64,000 nucleotides of DNA from CAYNKA01 sp964397655. GTDB lineage: Bacteria > Spirochaetota > Spirochaetia > DTKZ01. The translations under genes and the position numbers were made by a program. Below the pieces are notes generated by a model that saw nothing but the letters and a program-made list of their open reading frames with translations, did no database searches and was not told the DNA's origin. The DNA lies in NCBI GenBank assembly GCA_964397655.1, contig CAYNKA010000004.1, positions 1-64,000 on the forward strand, given 5' to 3'. Below, piece after piece: positions 1-8,276 of this stretch (positions are counted from its first letter, which is position 1; every line of letters starts with the position of its first letter).

Positions 1-1989
1 ATACATGGGCGGCGGCATTTGAGGCTGCTGAGGCATCTGCGGCGGCGGCATCTGCATCTGGGGCGGCATCTGCGGCTGCTGGGGCCAGGGTTGCTGCTGA
101 GGCTGCTGGTGCTGAGGCATGGAGTAGAGCGGCGCGGGCGGCTCTTCCGGGGGAGGCGGTTCCTGAGGAGCGGGCCTCCTCGGACCGCCGAAACCGGGGG
201 GAAGGGCCCCGTCCTCGGGCAGGTTCACGAGATGAGGGGTTTCGTCCAGGACGAGGAGCTCTTCCTCGAGCTCTTCCTCCTCTTCCTCGTCGGACGTGAA
301 GGACTTGCCGCCGAAATCGAGGATCGGGATCGATTCCTCGTCCTGCTCCGGGAATTCCTCCGTGAGGTATTTCCCGTCGCCGTATGCTTCCGGATTCGAG
401 GAGATGAGGGCGAGTTTCCCGAGCCGGGACAGATTCCTCTCCCAGGTCTCCTTGTGGTCCTGCTCGAAGGCCTCCACCGCGGTTTCGTAGAGGGCGAGAC
501 TCTCGTTGAGCCGGCTTATGTCTTCCGGCGTCGCGCGTTTCCCTTGGAGATTCACGAGCTCGTCGACCGTTTCGATGGCCGCCTCCCTCTTTCCCGCCCG
601 TTGGAAGGCCTTTGCGAGGTTGGCGATGACCGATCCGTTTTCAGGATAGTCCTTCCGCATTGCCTGGAAATGTTTGAGGGCGTCGCTCGTCCTGTCCTGA
701 TCGAAATAGATTTCACCGAGAAGGTTCTTCCCTTCGATGCTGTCCGGCTTTTCCTCGAGATACTTCTCTATTTCCCTGACCGCCTCGTCGTGTTCACCAG
801 AATCCTTCAGGGCCTGAGCCACGTCCAGGCGGAAGTCCGTGTTGTCGGGATCGTCCTTGAGGATGCGGCTGAAATACTCCTGCCCCTTCGCCTTGCGTCC
901 CGTACGGTAGCATACCTGACCCATGAGTCTGAGGGCCTTGGCGTTGTCGGGGTGTTTCTTCAGGACCGTCTGAAGCTGCTTTTCCGTTTCCAGGTAGTCC
1001 TTCGAATTGAGGAGGGCTGCGGCGTATTGAAGCCGCAGGTCCTGGTTCTCCGGGGACGAGGCGGAAAGCTGCCGGAGTTCCTCGATCACCTCTTCGGTGG
1101 TTTCCTGCTTTTCCAGGAGCTGCCCGAGGTTGAGCGCCGCTTTCGAATACCCCGGCTGCTCCTCCAAGGCTTTTTTGTAATAGCCGATCGCCTCCTTCGC
1201 CCTTCCCTGCTGGGCGAGGATGGTGGCGATGTTGTTGTTCGCGGTGACGTTCTTCGGATCTACGGAGAGGATTTCCTTGAAGGCGTGCATCGATTCTTCG
1301 TACTGCTCGAGCTGTTGGAGGACGATTCCGAGGTTGTTGAGCCCGTCGATCCAGCCCGGCCTGGACCTTACCGCCTGCTCGAACTGCTTCCTCGCCCCCT
1401 GCAGATCGTTCTGCGCCTGGAGCGCGATACCCAGATTGTAGCGGAGCGTCGGATGGTTCGGGTCCGCCCTGAGCCCTTGATTGAAGATCTCGGCGGCTTT
1501 CTTGAAGTCGCCCACCTTCTCGTAGAGGGTTCCGAGGTTGTTGTAGGCGAGCACGATTTCCGGATCGAGCTCTATGGCCTTGGTGTAGGCTTCGATCGCC
1601 GCGGGGATGTTGTCGTCCATTTTGTGGATGTTCCCCAGGTTGTAGTACATGTCCGCCGAGCGGGGGTTGATTTCGATCGATTTCTCGATCGCCTTGAGCG
1701 CCTGTCCCAATTTTCCCATCTGCCGGTAGATGACGCCGAGGTTGTTGTAGGCTTCGGCGTTCTTCGGCTGGATCGAGATCGCCTTTTCGAAATATTCTAT
1801 CGATTTCTGGAAGTCCTGCCGCTTTCCGCGGATCGTGCCCAGAAGGATGTAGGCCGCTGTGAAATTCGGAACGTCCTCTATGAGGTTCAAGGCGAGTTTT
1901 TCAGCTTCGTCGTAGTCGCCGAGTTTGAACACGTTTTTCGCATGGGCGAGAAGTTCCTCGTACTGACTACTTTTTTTCTTTGTTTTCAT
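1..1989 (-). CDS. TPR-repeat protein, C-terminus cut by window edge
   Basis: The minus strand is open from an ATG at 1989 to base 1 (663 codons, no stop seen). It starts MKTKKKSSQYEELLAHAKN and then runs as about 12-14 tetratricopeptide repeats, recognisable from recurring A-Y-N-N-L-G and P-x-N/D-A motifs. After about residue 530 come an acidic stretch (poly-Glu) and a tail rich in Pro, Gln and Met that reaches the window edge. There is no signal peptide or membrane segment, so it is probably a cytoplasmic scaffold. Its start overlaps the stop of the upstream gene by 23 bp, so translation is probably coupled. The specific function and partners are unknown. The plus strand here is also open, but its product is low-complexity and antisense. 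Confidence 0.85.
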   Translation of the reverse strand, partial: MKTKKKSSQYEELLAHAKNVFKLGDYDEAEKLALNLIEDVPNFTAAYILLGTIRGKRQDFQKSIEYFEKAISIQPKNAEAYNNLGVIYRQMGKLGQALKAIEKSIEINPRSADMYYNLGNIHKMDDNIPAAIEAYTKAIELDPEIVLAYNNLGTLYEKVGDFKKAAEIFNQGLRADPNHPTLRYNLGIALQAQNDLQGARKQFEQAVRSRPGWIDGLNNLGIVLQQLEQYEESMHAFKEILSVDPKNVTANNNIATILAQQGRAKEAIGYYKKALEEQPGYSKAALNLGQLLEKQETTEEVIEELRQLSASSPENQDLRLQYAAALLNSKDYLETEKQLQTVLKKHPDNAKALRLMGQVCYRTGRKAKGQEYFSRILKDDPDNTDFRLDVAQALKDSGEHDEAVREIEKYLEEKPDSIEGKNLLGEIYFDQDRTSDALKHFQAMRKDYPENGSVIANLAKAFQRAGKREAAIETVDELVNLQGKRATPEDISRLNESLALYETAVEAFEQDHKETWERNLSRLGKLALISSNPEAYGDGKYLTEEFPEQDEESIPILDFGGKSFTSDEEEEEELEEELLVLDETPHLVNLPEDGALPPGFGGPRRPAPQEPPPPEEPPAPLYSMPQHQQPQQQPWPQQPQMPPQMQMPPPQMPQQPQMPPPMY

Positions 1990-3475
1990 CCCGATACAAC
2001 CTCGATGGCCTAGCGTCGACTTCGCGGGAGAACAATCCGCTGAGCGGATCCTCACTAGCATCATAAGCGCTGACCGCGAAATAGTAAAGTTTACCGTTCA
2101 CGAGACCTTCCAGGACCAGTTCGTTGACCTTCCCCACACGGATCGGCGAAGGGCCGAGGCTGCTCTCGTTGCCGTCGTACGTTCCCGGACTGTATCCGTA
2201 ATAGACGAGGAATCCCTCCGCGTTCGGGTCCGGCACCGCTGACCATTTCAGGACGACTTTGCCGTCTCCCGGTTTCGCGGTTATCTGCGAGGGAGGCGGC
2301 GGCGGCAGGTTCCGCTCGTATATCAGGGCGACGTCGGAGATACGCGGACTCGAATTCCTGCGCCCGTCCGGATAAAGCTCCAGGCGGAGCAGTACGAACC
2401 TTCCCCTGGATGATTCGGGAAGCCGGGTTCCGGGCGTGAACTGCGTCCAGTCCTTGGTTCGCATCTCGGCGCCCGAGTTTCCGATCTTGTAGAAAAAGAA
2501 GACATCGCTGTTGGACGGCGTATCATATTTCGCGTCGATGCGCTTCAGAATGGAATTCGCGTATCCGAGATCGAGAATGTCCGATTCCGCCCAGCCCCCC
2601 TCGGGCGAGAACGAGGAGAGATTCGGATTTTCGGTGTTCTTTTTCACGATCTTGAAATCGTCGAGAAAACCCGTAAATCCGCCGCCCAAGACCAGAGGCC
2701 CAGGCGCGTCCCGGCCGACGAGGGGATGGAGGATGCGGCCGTCTTCCCTTCCGGACTTCGTGGCGTAGACGACGTCTTCCGGATTCCCGTCCAGGAGGTA
2801 TTCGACGATCCCTGAGGACGAGTCGAAGCGCACGAGGTGGTGGTGCCATTCCCGGGGGACCAGCTGCTTCTTCCCGGAAACGACGAGTTCGTGCCGGCCC
2901 GCGTCCGGAGCCTGGAAGAAATTCCGGAATTCCCACCGGAGGGTCCTTCCCGCGATTCTGCACGAGACTTCCTGGCCGACGGATTTTCCCCCGACGGTCT
3001 TCGAACCGTTCCACACGAAGATCGTTTCACGTTCCTCGAGCGTCGCGGGGTACATCCAGAATTCGACGGTGAAGTCGTTCCAGGATGAACCCGACGAGAA
3101 AAGCGCCCCTTTTTCCGGTTTCAGCACGAGCCTGGCGCCTCGCTGGAAGGCCGCTGATCCGTTGCCGCGGATCTTGTGCGTATAGGAGACGATGGTTCCC
3201 TCGTTCAGAATTCCGTACCCTTTCGCTCCGTCCTGGATGGGCTCCGCGTCGAACGTCAGGGCGAGGTCCGCGGCCTCGTCCGATCCGGTTCCGCGGTTTT
3301 TCAGGACGAGTTCCATACCGCGGCCCATGGCGGGCATGGGAAGGACGTCCTGCATGGACGTGAAATGCGCGAAGTCCCCGCCGAGCGTCAGCTTCGATTC
3401 CGCGGAGAAGGCGGAAACGAGGATAATATGAGTTAAAACGAGAGCTATTCCTTTTTTCACGATTCTTTTATACAT
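1967..3475 (-). CDS. Secreted LamG-like / fibronectin type III protein
   Basis: The product has 502 residues. A basic N-terminus and hydrophobic core (residues 5-24, ending SAFSA) look like a Sec signal peptide. Residues about 100-270 form a LamG-like jelly-roll (W-N-D-F-T-V-E-F-W-M-Y-P, then W-H-H and F-L-D-D-F-K-I). Residues about 395-490 form a fibronectin III domain (P-P-P-S-Q-I-T-A-K-P, then Y-Y-F-A-V-S-A-Y-D). This layout suits an exported adhesive or envelope protein; the ligand cannot be told. The gene diverges from uvrC with only 14 bp between start codons, so the two promoters must lie within each other's coding regions. The downstream TPR gene overlaps it by 23 bp. Confidence 0.75.
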   Translation of the reverse strand: MYKRIVKKGIALVLTHIILVSAFSAESKLTLGGDFAHFTSMQDVLPMPAMGRGMELVLKNRGTGSDEAADLALTFDAEPIQDGAKGYGILNEGTIVSYTHKIRGNGSAAFQRGARLVLKPEKGALFSSGSSWNDFTVEFWMYPATLEERETIFVWNGSKTVGGKSVGQEVSCRIAGRTLRWEFRNFFQAPDAGRHELVVSGKKQLVPREWHHHLVRFDSSSGIVEYLLDGNPEDVVYATKSGREDGRILHPLVGRDAPGPLVLGGGFTGFLDDFKIVKKNTENPNLSSFSPEGGWAESDILDLGYANSILKRIDAKYDTPSNSDVFFFYKIGNSGAEMRTKDWTQFTPGTRLPESSRGRFVLLRLELYPDGRRNSSPRISDVALIYERNLPPPPPSQITAKPGDGKVVLKWSAVPDPNAEGFLVYYGYSPGTYDGNESSLGPSPIRVGKVNELVLEGLVNGKLYYFAVSAYDASEDPLSGLFSREVDARPSRLYRDENKEKK

Positions 3476-3489
3476 TATTATCGGCTCAT

Positions 3490-5304
3490 ATGGGAAAAGA
3501 AAATAGCCCGGAGCGGATCGACCTCCGGGAAACCGCCGCCCGCTTTCCCCTGAATCCCGGCGTCTACCTCATGCGGGACGAGAAGGGCACGATCCTCTAC
3601 GTCGGAAAAGCGAAAAACCTCAGAAATCGCGTCCGCTCCTATTTCTCCGGAGACAAGGACATCAAGACGACGATCCTCGTCCGGAAGATCAGGAACATCG
3701 AATTCATCGTCACCGGGACCGAGTACGAGGCCCTGCTTCTCGAGAACACGCTGATCAAGAAGCACGTACCGCGCTACAACATCAACCTCAAGGATGGAAA
3801 GTCCTATCCCGTCATCCGCATCACGGCGGACGAATACCCGAGGATCTTCAGGACGCGAAGGATCGTGCAGGACGGGTCCTCCTATTTCGGCCCCTACCCG
3901 GCGGTCCAGACCCTCGACACCTACCTCGAGCTCGTGGAAAAGCTCTTCCCGCTCAGGAAATGCAAGGGTCCGCTCAAGAAACGGGACCATCCCTGCCTCT
4001 ACTACCATATCGGCCGTTGCTCGGCTCCCTGCGCCGGGAAGATCGACCGGGCGGGATACCTCGAGCAGGTGGAGGGCATCAAGAAGCTGCTTTCCGGCGA
4101 GACGGGGGAACTCGTCCGTGATCTCGAGGCGAGAATGCAGGCGGCTGCCGAAAGCCTCGAGTTCGAGCGCGCAGCGCGGCTCCGCGATTCCGTGAAGGCG
4201 ATCCGCGAGCTCGAGCGCGGGCAGAAGGTCGTGGATTTCGACGAGGAGAGCAGGGACTACGTCGACTGGGCCGTCAAGGACCAGCTCTGCACTTTCATCG
4301 TCTTTCAGATGAGGGGAGGGCGTCTCCACGGCCGCGACGTATTCCGCACCGTGCTCTTCGATTCCGAGGAGGAAGGCCTCCAGCAGTTCCTCCTCCAGTA
4401 CTACCAGGAGCCCGACAGGCTTCCCGGAAAGATCTATCTCGGCAAGCCGGTCGCGGTCGAGGAGGTCGAGTCCTATTTCCGCAAGGAACTCGGAGCGGAG
4501 GTCGCGGTCCTCGCCGCGGAGGAGAAGCGCGACCGGGCGGTCGTGAACCTCGTCGGGGAGAACGCGGAACAGGACTTGAGGAAACGCGTCCACGATCTCG
4601 GGAACGTGCCCGCCCTCGAGGACCTCAAGGCGGTGCTCAAGCTCCCGCGCACGCCGTTCAGGATCGAGGGGTTCGACATCGCCCAGCTTTCGGGCAAGCA
4701 CCCCGTCGCCTCCATGGTCTCCTTCCTCAAGGGGATCCCGGACAGGAAGGAATACCGCAGGTTCCACGTGAAGACCCTGGGCGGGGCGATCGACGACTAC
4801 GAGGCGGTGCGGGAGGTGGTCGCCCGCCGGTACACCCGCGTCGTGAACGAGGCGAAGGCGAGCCCGGATCTCGTGCTCATCGACGGCGGCAAGGGCCAGG
4901 TGCACGCGGCCCGCGGCATCCTCGATGCGGTCGGCCTCGCGGACGTTCCGGTCATCGGCCTCGCGAAGAAGAACGAGGAGATCTTTCTCCCCGGCGAGAA
5001 GGATCCCGTCATTCTTCCGGAAGGGTCTCCGGCGCTCAGGATCCTCCAGGCGGTGCGGGACGAGGCCCACCGCTTCGCCACCGCCTTCAACAAGAAGCTC
5101 AGGGAAAAGACCCTCGACCTTTCGCTGTTCACCGCGGTCCGCGGCATAGGAAAGGTGAAGAGCGCGAGGATACTGAAGCGCTTCGGTTCGGTGGACGCGG
5201 TGAGGAAGGCCCAGGGGTACGAGATCGCCGAGGCCGGCGGGATCAGCCTGGAGGTCGCCGAGGAACTCAAGAGCCGTCTCGGCGGCGGGCCGGAAGGGCC
5301 CTAG
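3490..5304 (+). CDS. uvrC: UvrABC excinuclease subunit C
   Basis: The 604-residue product makes the dual incisions in nucleotide excision repair after UvrA/UvrB damage recognition. It has a GIY-YIG nuclease domain at residues about 15-95 (GVYLMRDEKGTILYVGKAKN), a Cys cluster near residue 155-180, a UvrB-binding UVR motif around 205-240 (E-F-E-R-A-A-R-L-R-D), the RNase H-like C-terminal nuclease (G-F-D-I-A-Q-L-S-G and L-V-L-I-D-G-G-K-G-Q) and terminal helix-hairpin-helix motifs (V-R-G-I-G). Length is normal for the family. No good Shine-Dalgarno precedes the ATG. It is convergent with holA and shares a CTAG, where both stop codons overlap. Confidence 0.97.
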   Translation: MGKENSPERIDLRETAARFPLNPGVYLMRDEKGTILYVGKAKNLRNRVRSYFSGDKDIKTTILVRKIRNIEFIVTGTEYEALLLENTLIKKHVPRYNINLKDGKSYPVIRITADEYPRIFRTRRIVQDGSSYFGPYPAVQTLDTYLELVEKLFPLRKCKGPLKKRDHPCLYYHIGRCSAPCAGKIDRAGYLEQVEGIKKLLSGETGELVRDLEARMQAAAESLEFERAARLRDSVKAIRELERGQKVVDFDEESRDYVDWAVKDQLCTFIVFQMRGGRLHGRDVFRTVLFDSEEEGLQQFLLQYYQEPDRLPGKIYLGKPVAVEEVESYFRKELGAEVAVLAAEEKRDRAVVNLVGENAEQDLRKRVHDLGNVPALEDLKAVLKLPRTPFRIEGFDIAQLSGKHPVASMVSFLKGIPDRKEYRRFHVKTLGGAIDDYEAVREVVARRYTRVVNEAKASPDLVLIDGGKGQVHAARGILDAVGLADVPVIGLAKKNEEIFLPGEKDPVILPEGSPALRILQAVRDEAHRFATAFNKKLREKTLDLSLFTAVRGIGKVKSARILKRFGSVDAVRKAQGYEIAEAGGISLEVAEELKSRLGGGPEGP

Positions 5305-6311
5305 TCCTCCTCGCTCTTCGCGGACCGGAGAAAATTCCTTCCCTTCCGCGCGATCACCGTATAGAGAAAAAGCTCGAGCAGATGCCTCTGCAGTTCCGTC
5401 CTCACGGACCTGAGTTCCTCGTCGAAATCGGCGATGGAGGACACGATCTCGTCCAGCTCCCCGAGGCTGAAGTTCCTCTGCGCGTCGGAGTAGATCTTCT
5501 GGCTTCGCTTGCTCAGGATGCGGAGCTTCCCGTAGATCTCCTGGGCGGGATAGTTCCGGGAGAGGAGGAGCTTGAACGACAGGAGATTCCGGAACTGCCA
5601 AAGGAGCCCCGCGAGAAGCTGGACGGGCTGATTGTCTCCCTCCAGGAGCAGCTTGTCCAGAATTTCAAGGGCACCGTTCAGGTTGAGGCATGCGGCGGCT
5701 TCGAAGAGGGAGAACACCGTCTCTTGTTTTGCGTGGAAGAGGTAGGCTTCGATGTCTTTCGCCGCGATTTCCGAATTCTCGCCGAAGAAAAGGCTCAAGG
5801 CGGCGCATTCCCGTTCGAGATCCTGAGTGTTGTTCTCCACGACCTCGAGGAAAAGGTCCGCGGCCTCCTGGGTGATCCTCATCTTGTGCCGATGGAAGCA
5901 GCCGATGACCCAGCTTTTCTTCTGGTTGTCGAAGAGTTCCCAGAAAATTTTCCTGCGCGTCTGGGGGAAGGCGTCCTGCAGCTTTTTTTCCGCCGAGGTT
6001 TTGTCGGAGAGGAGGAGAAGGACGTTGTCCTTGGACGGGTTCTTCGCGTATTCCAGAAGCAGGGATATCTCGTCTTTTTTTCTGATGTCCTCGGCGCCGG
6101 CGTAGATCACCAGCTTGGCGGGGGCGAACAGCGAGGCGTTGCGAAGAAGGTCGACCGCCTCCGCGATCGAATTCTCGAACGCATAGAGCCTGTATTCCTC
6201 CGGTTTTTCCCGATGCTTCTTTCCGAGACCGTCGCGGATCTCCTGGATGAACGCGTTCTTTGCTCCGGTTTCCGGACCGAGGAGGAGGTAGACGGGCTCG
6301 ATGCTACTCAT
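5301..6311 (-). CDS. holA: DNA polymerase III subunit delta
   Basis: The 336-residue product is the clamp-loader delta subunit that opens the beta sliding clamp. The N-terminus Y-L-L-L-G-P-E-T-G is the usual degenerate P-loop of delta, and V-L-L-L-L-S-D-K and the later helical domain (L-L-W-Q-F-R-N-L-L) match family features. The ATG at 6311 overlaps the end of lexA by 8 bp, so it closes the long minus-strand run that begins at pyrG. Delta proteins diverge strongly, so the call rests on overall pattern and length. Confidence 0.85.
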   Translation of the reverse strand: MSSIEPVYLLLGPETGAKNAFIQEIRDGLGKKHREKPEEYRLYAFENSIAEAVDLLRNASLFAPAKLVIYAGAEDIRKKDEISLLLEYAKNPSKDNVLLLLSDKTSAEKKLQDAFPQTRRKIFWELFDNQKKSWVIGCFHRHKMRITQEAADLFLEVVENNTQDLERECAALSLFFGENSEIAAKDIEAYLFHAKQETVFSLFEAAACLNLNGALEILDKLLLEGDNQPVQLLAGLLWQFRNLLSFKLLLSRNYPAQEIYGKLRILSKRSQKIYSDAQRNFSLGELDEIVSSIADFDEELRSVRTELQRHLLELFLYTVIARKGRNFLRSAKSEED

Positions 6312-6912
6312 AGGACCTGATGAGATGGGCGAGTTTCCCGAGGATCTTCACGTTCTGCGAGTAGAGGGGGGGATAGGCAGGATTCTCCGCTTGGAGCTTG
6401 ATCCTGTTCTTTTCCTTGTAGAACCTCTTCAAGGTGACGGCGTCGTCGACCATGGCTACCACGATTTCCCCGTTCTGGGCGGTCGGCTGCTGGTAGACGA
6501 CGGCGATGTCGCCGTTCTGGATGCCCGCCCCGTTCATGCTGTCGCCCTGGACCTTGAGCGCGAAGTACGGCCCCTTCCTCTTCAGGTATTCCGCCGGCAC
6601 CCTGAGGATGCAGTCGAGGTTCTCTTCCGCGAAAAGCGGCTTGCCCGCCGCCACAGCTCCGATGAGGGGGATCTTCATCATCCGCTCTTCCTCGGGCTCG
6701 GAGCCGTTCAGGATCTCGATGGTCCGGGACTGGTTCGACCCGAAACGGATGCAGTTCTTCTTCTTCAGGGCCTTCACGTGATCGTAGGCGCCTTTGACGG
6801 AAATGGAGAAGTGCTCGGATATCTCCCTCATCGTCGGGGGAAATTTGTGCGTGAGGATGAATTTCCGGATGAACTCGAGAATCTGTTTCTGGCGCGGAGT
6901 CAGATCTTTCAT
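6304..6912 (-). CDS. lexA: LexA SOS repressor / self-cleaving protease
   Basis: The 202-residue product has the same length as E. coli LexA. An N-terminal winged helix (L-T-P-R-Q-K-Q-I-L-E-F-I) is followed by the autocleavage region with the Ala-Gly bond in G-A-V-A-A-G-K-P. The S24-type catalytic dyad is Ser in Q-G-D-S-M-N and Lys in T-L-K-R-F. The start at 6912 is chosen because it forms an ATGA overlap with ntrX; the frame stays open upstream but that part is not LexA-like. The gene lies inside an operon between ntrX and holA, so it is probably read from an upstream promoter; I saw no clear operator just upstream. Confidence 0.96.
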   Translation of the reverse strand: MKDLTPRQKQILEFIRKFILTHKFPPTMREISEHFSISVKGAYDHVKALKKKNCIRFGSNQSRTIEILNGSEPEEERMMKIPLIGAVAAGKPLFAEENLDCILRVPAEYLKRKGPYFALKVQGDSMNGAGIQNGDIAVVYQQPTAQNGEIVVAMVDDAVTLKRFYKEKNRIKLQAENPAYPPLYSQNVKILGKLAHLIRSYE

Positions 6913-8276
6913 TTTTCTATTTCTATTCCGTAGCGCTTGATCTTCGCGTGAAGGTTGCTCGGATAGATGCCGATCGCGGATGCCGTGTGAGTGATGTTGT
7001 AATCGTATTCTTTGAGCTTTGTTTCCAGGAAATGCCTTTCGAAGGCTTCCTTCGCTTCGTTCAGCTGCATGGATCCGAATTCTCCGAGGTCGTCGCCTTT
7101 TTTCGCTCCGGCCTTGTCCTCCCCCAAATAGTATTTGACCGTCTCGGGAGATACGCAATGCTCGTCAGTCATTATATTAATCCGCTCTATGAAATTTTTC
7201 AATTCCCGGATGTTGCCGGGCCAGGGATACTGGCGAAGCAGGTCCATTCCTTCCTCCGAGATGGTTCTCGCTTCCGTCTCCGGGCTCGGCTTGAATTTCG
7301 CCATGAAGTAACCCACGAGAAGGGGCAGGTCGTCCAGCCTTTCAGCGAGCGGCGGAACGTGGATCGGGATGACGTTGAGCCGGAAAAAGAGGTCCTCGCG
7401 GAACTTCCCGTTCTTGATCTGTTCCTGGATGTTCTTGTTCGTGGCGGCGATGAGCCTGACGTCCACTGAAATGGAGTCTTCGCCCCCGACCCGTTCGAAT
7501 TTGAGCTCCTGGATCACCCGAAGAACCTTGGCCTGCGCGCTCAGGGACATGTCCGCGATCTCGTCGAGGAAAAGCGTTCCCCTGTGCGCGAGTTCGAATT
7601 TCCCCTTTCTCCTGGAGACCGCGCCCGTGAACGACCCCTTTTCATGGCCGAAGAGCTCGCTCTCGATGAGCGTGTCGGGGATAGCGGCGCAGTTCACTTC
7701 CACGAACGGTCCCCTGGAGCGCCCGCTCTTCCGGTGGATTTCCCTGGCCACGAGTTCCTTCCCGGTCCCGTTCCCCCCGGTGATGAGCACCCGGGAATCC
7801 GTCCTCGCGCTCTGTTCGATGAGTTCCCTCACGCGGTCGAGCTTGGGACCCGAGCCGATCATCTCGTCGTTCAGGATTCGCGAATTCTTCAGGTGGAGGT
7901 TTTCCCTGCGGAGCTGCTCGAGCACCATGGCGTTTTTCGTCAAGGTGACGACCTTTTCCAGGCTGAGAGGCTTTTCGAGGAAGTCGAAGGCTCCGAGCTT
8001 CACTGCCTTCACAGCCAGGTCGATGTTCGCGTGGCCCGAGATGAGGATCACCTCGATCAGGGGGTATCGCTCCTTGATCGCCTTGAGCACGTCGATGCCT
8101 CCCATGTTCGGGAGCCAGACGTCGAGGATCACGAGATCGACGGCCTCGGTTTCGAGGAGGCGGAGTCCGGAGTATCCGTCCTCGGCGGCGAAGACCTTGT
8201 ATTTCTCGTCGGTGAGGATGTCGGAAAGAACGGATCGAATGCCTGGTTCGTCGTCGATGATGAGCACCGTGTTCAT
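6909..8276 (-). CDS. ntrX: NtrX-type sigma-54-dependent response regulator
   Basis: The 455-residue product has a receiver domain at residues 1-120 (I-I-D-D-E-P; phospho-acceptor Asp in V-I-L-D-V-W-L-P), an AAA+ sigma-54 activator domain at about 145-380 (Walker A G-G-N-G-T-G-K-E, Walker B L-F-L-D-E-I) and a Fis-type helix-turn-helix at the C-terminus (N-I-T-H-T-A-S-A-I-G). The sigma-54 contact loop reads G-S-F-T-G-A instead of the commoner G-A-F-T-G-A. The start ATG at 8276 overlaps the ntrY stop by 4 bp. With rpoN in the same run, the target sigma factor is encoded nearby. Target genes are not identifiable here. Confidence 0.92.
   Translation of the reverse strand: MNTVLIIDDEPGIRSVLSDILTDEKYKVFAAEDGYSGLRLLETEAVDLVILDVWLPNMGGIDVLKAIKERYPLIEVILISGHANIDLAVKAVKLGAFDFLEKPLSLEKVVTLTKNAMVLEQLRRENLHLKNSRILNDEMIGSGPKLDRVRELIEQSARTDSRVLITGGNGTGKELVAREIHRKSGRSRGPFVEVNCAAIPDTLIESELFGHEKGSFTGAVSRRKGKFELAHRGTLFLDEIADMSLSAQAKVLRVIQELKFERVGGEDSISVDVRLIAATNKNIQEQIKNGKFREDLFFRLNVIPIHVPPLAERLDDLPLLVGYFMAKFKPSPETEARTISEEGMDLLRQYPWPGNIRELKNFIERINIMTDEHCVSPETVKYYLGEDKAGAKKGDDLGEFGSMQLNEAKEAFERHFLETKLKEYDYNITHTASAIGIYPSNLHAKIKRYGIEIEK

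Noticed and set aside
19..2013. Long plus-strand open frame (664 codons) antisense to the TPR gene
   Set aside because: The product is Leu/Arg/Glu-rich without a domain, and the opposite strand encodes clean TPR repeats. GC-rich genes often leave the antisense frame open.
3478..5601. 707-codon minus-strand open frame antisense to uvrC
   Set aside because: It mirrors uvrC codons and shows no recognisable fold; uvrC motifs are complete on the plus strand.
6913..7158. A longer LexA start in the same frame
   Set aside because: The added residues overlap ntrX deeply and are unlike LexA, whereas ATG 6912 gives the family length and a 4-bp overlap.
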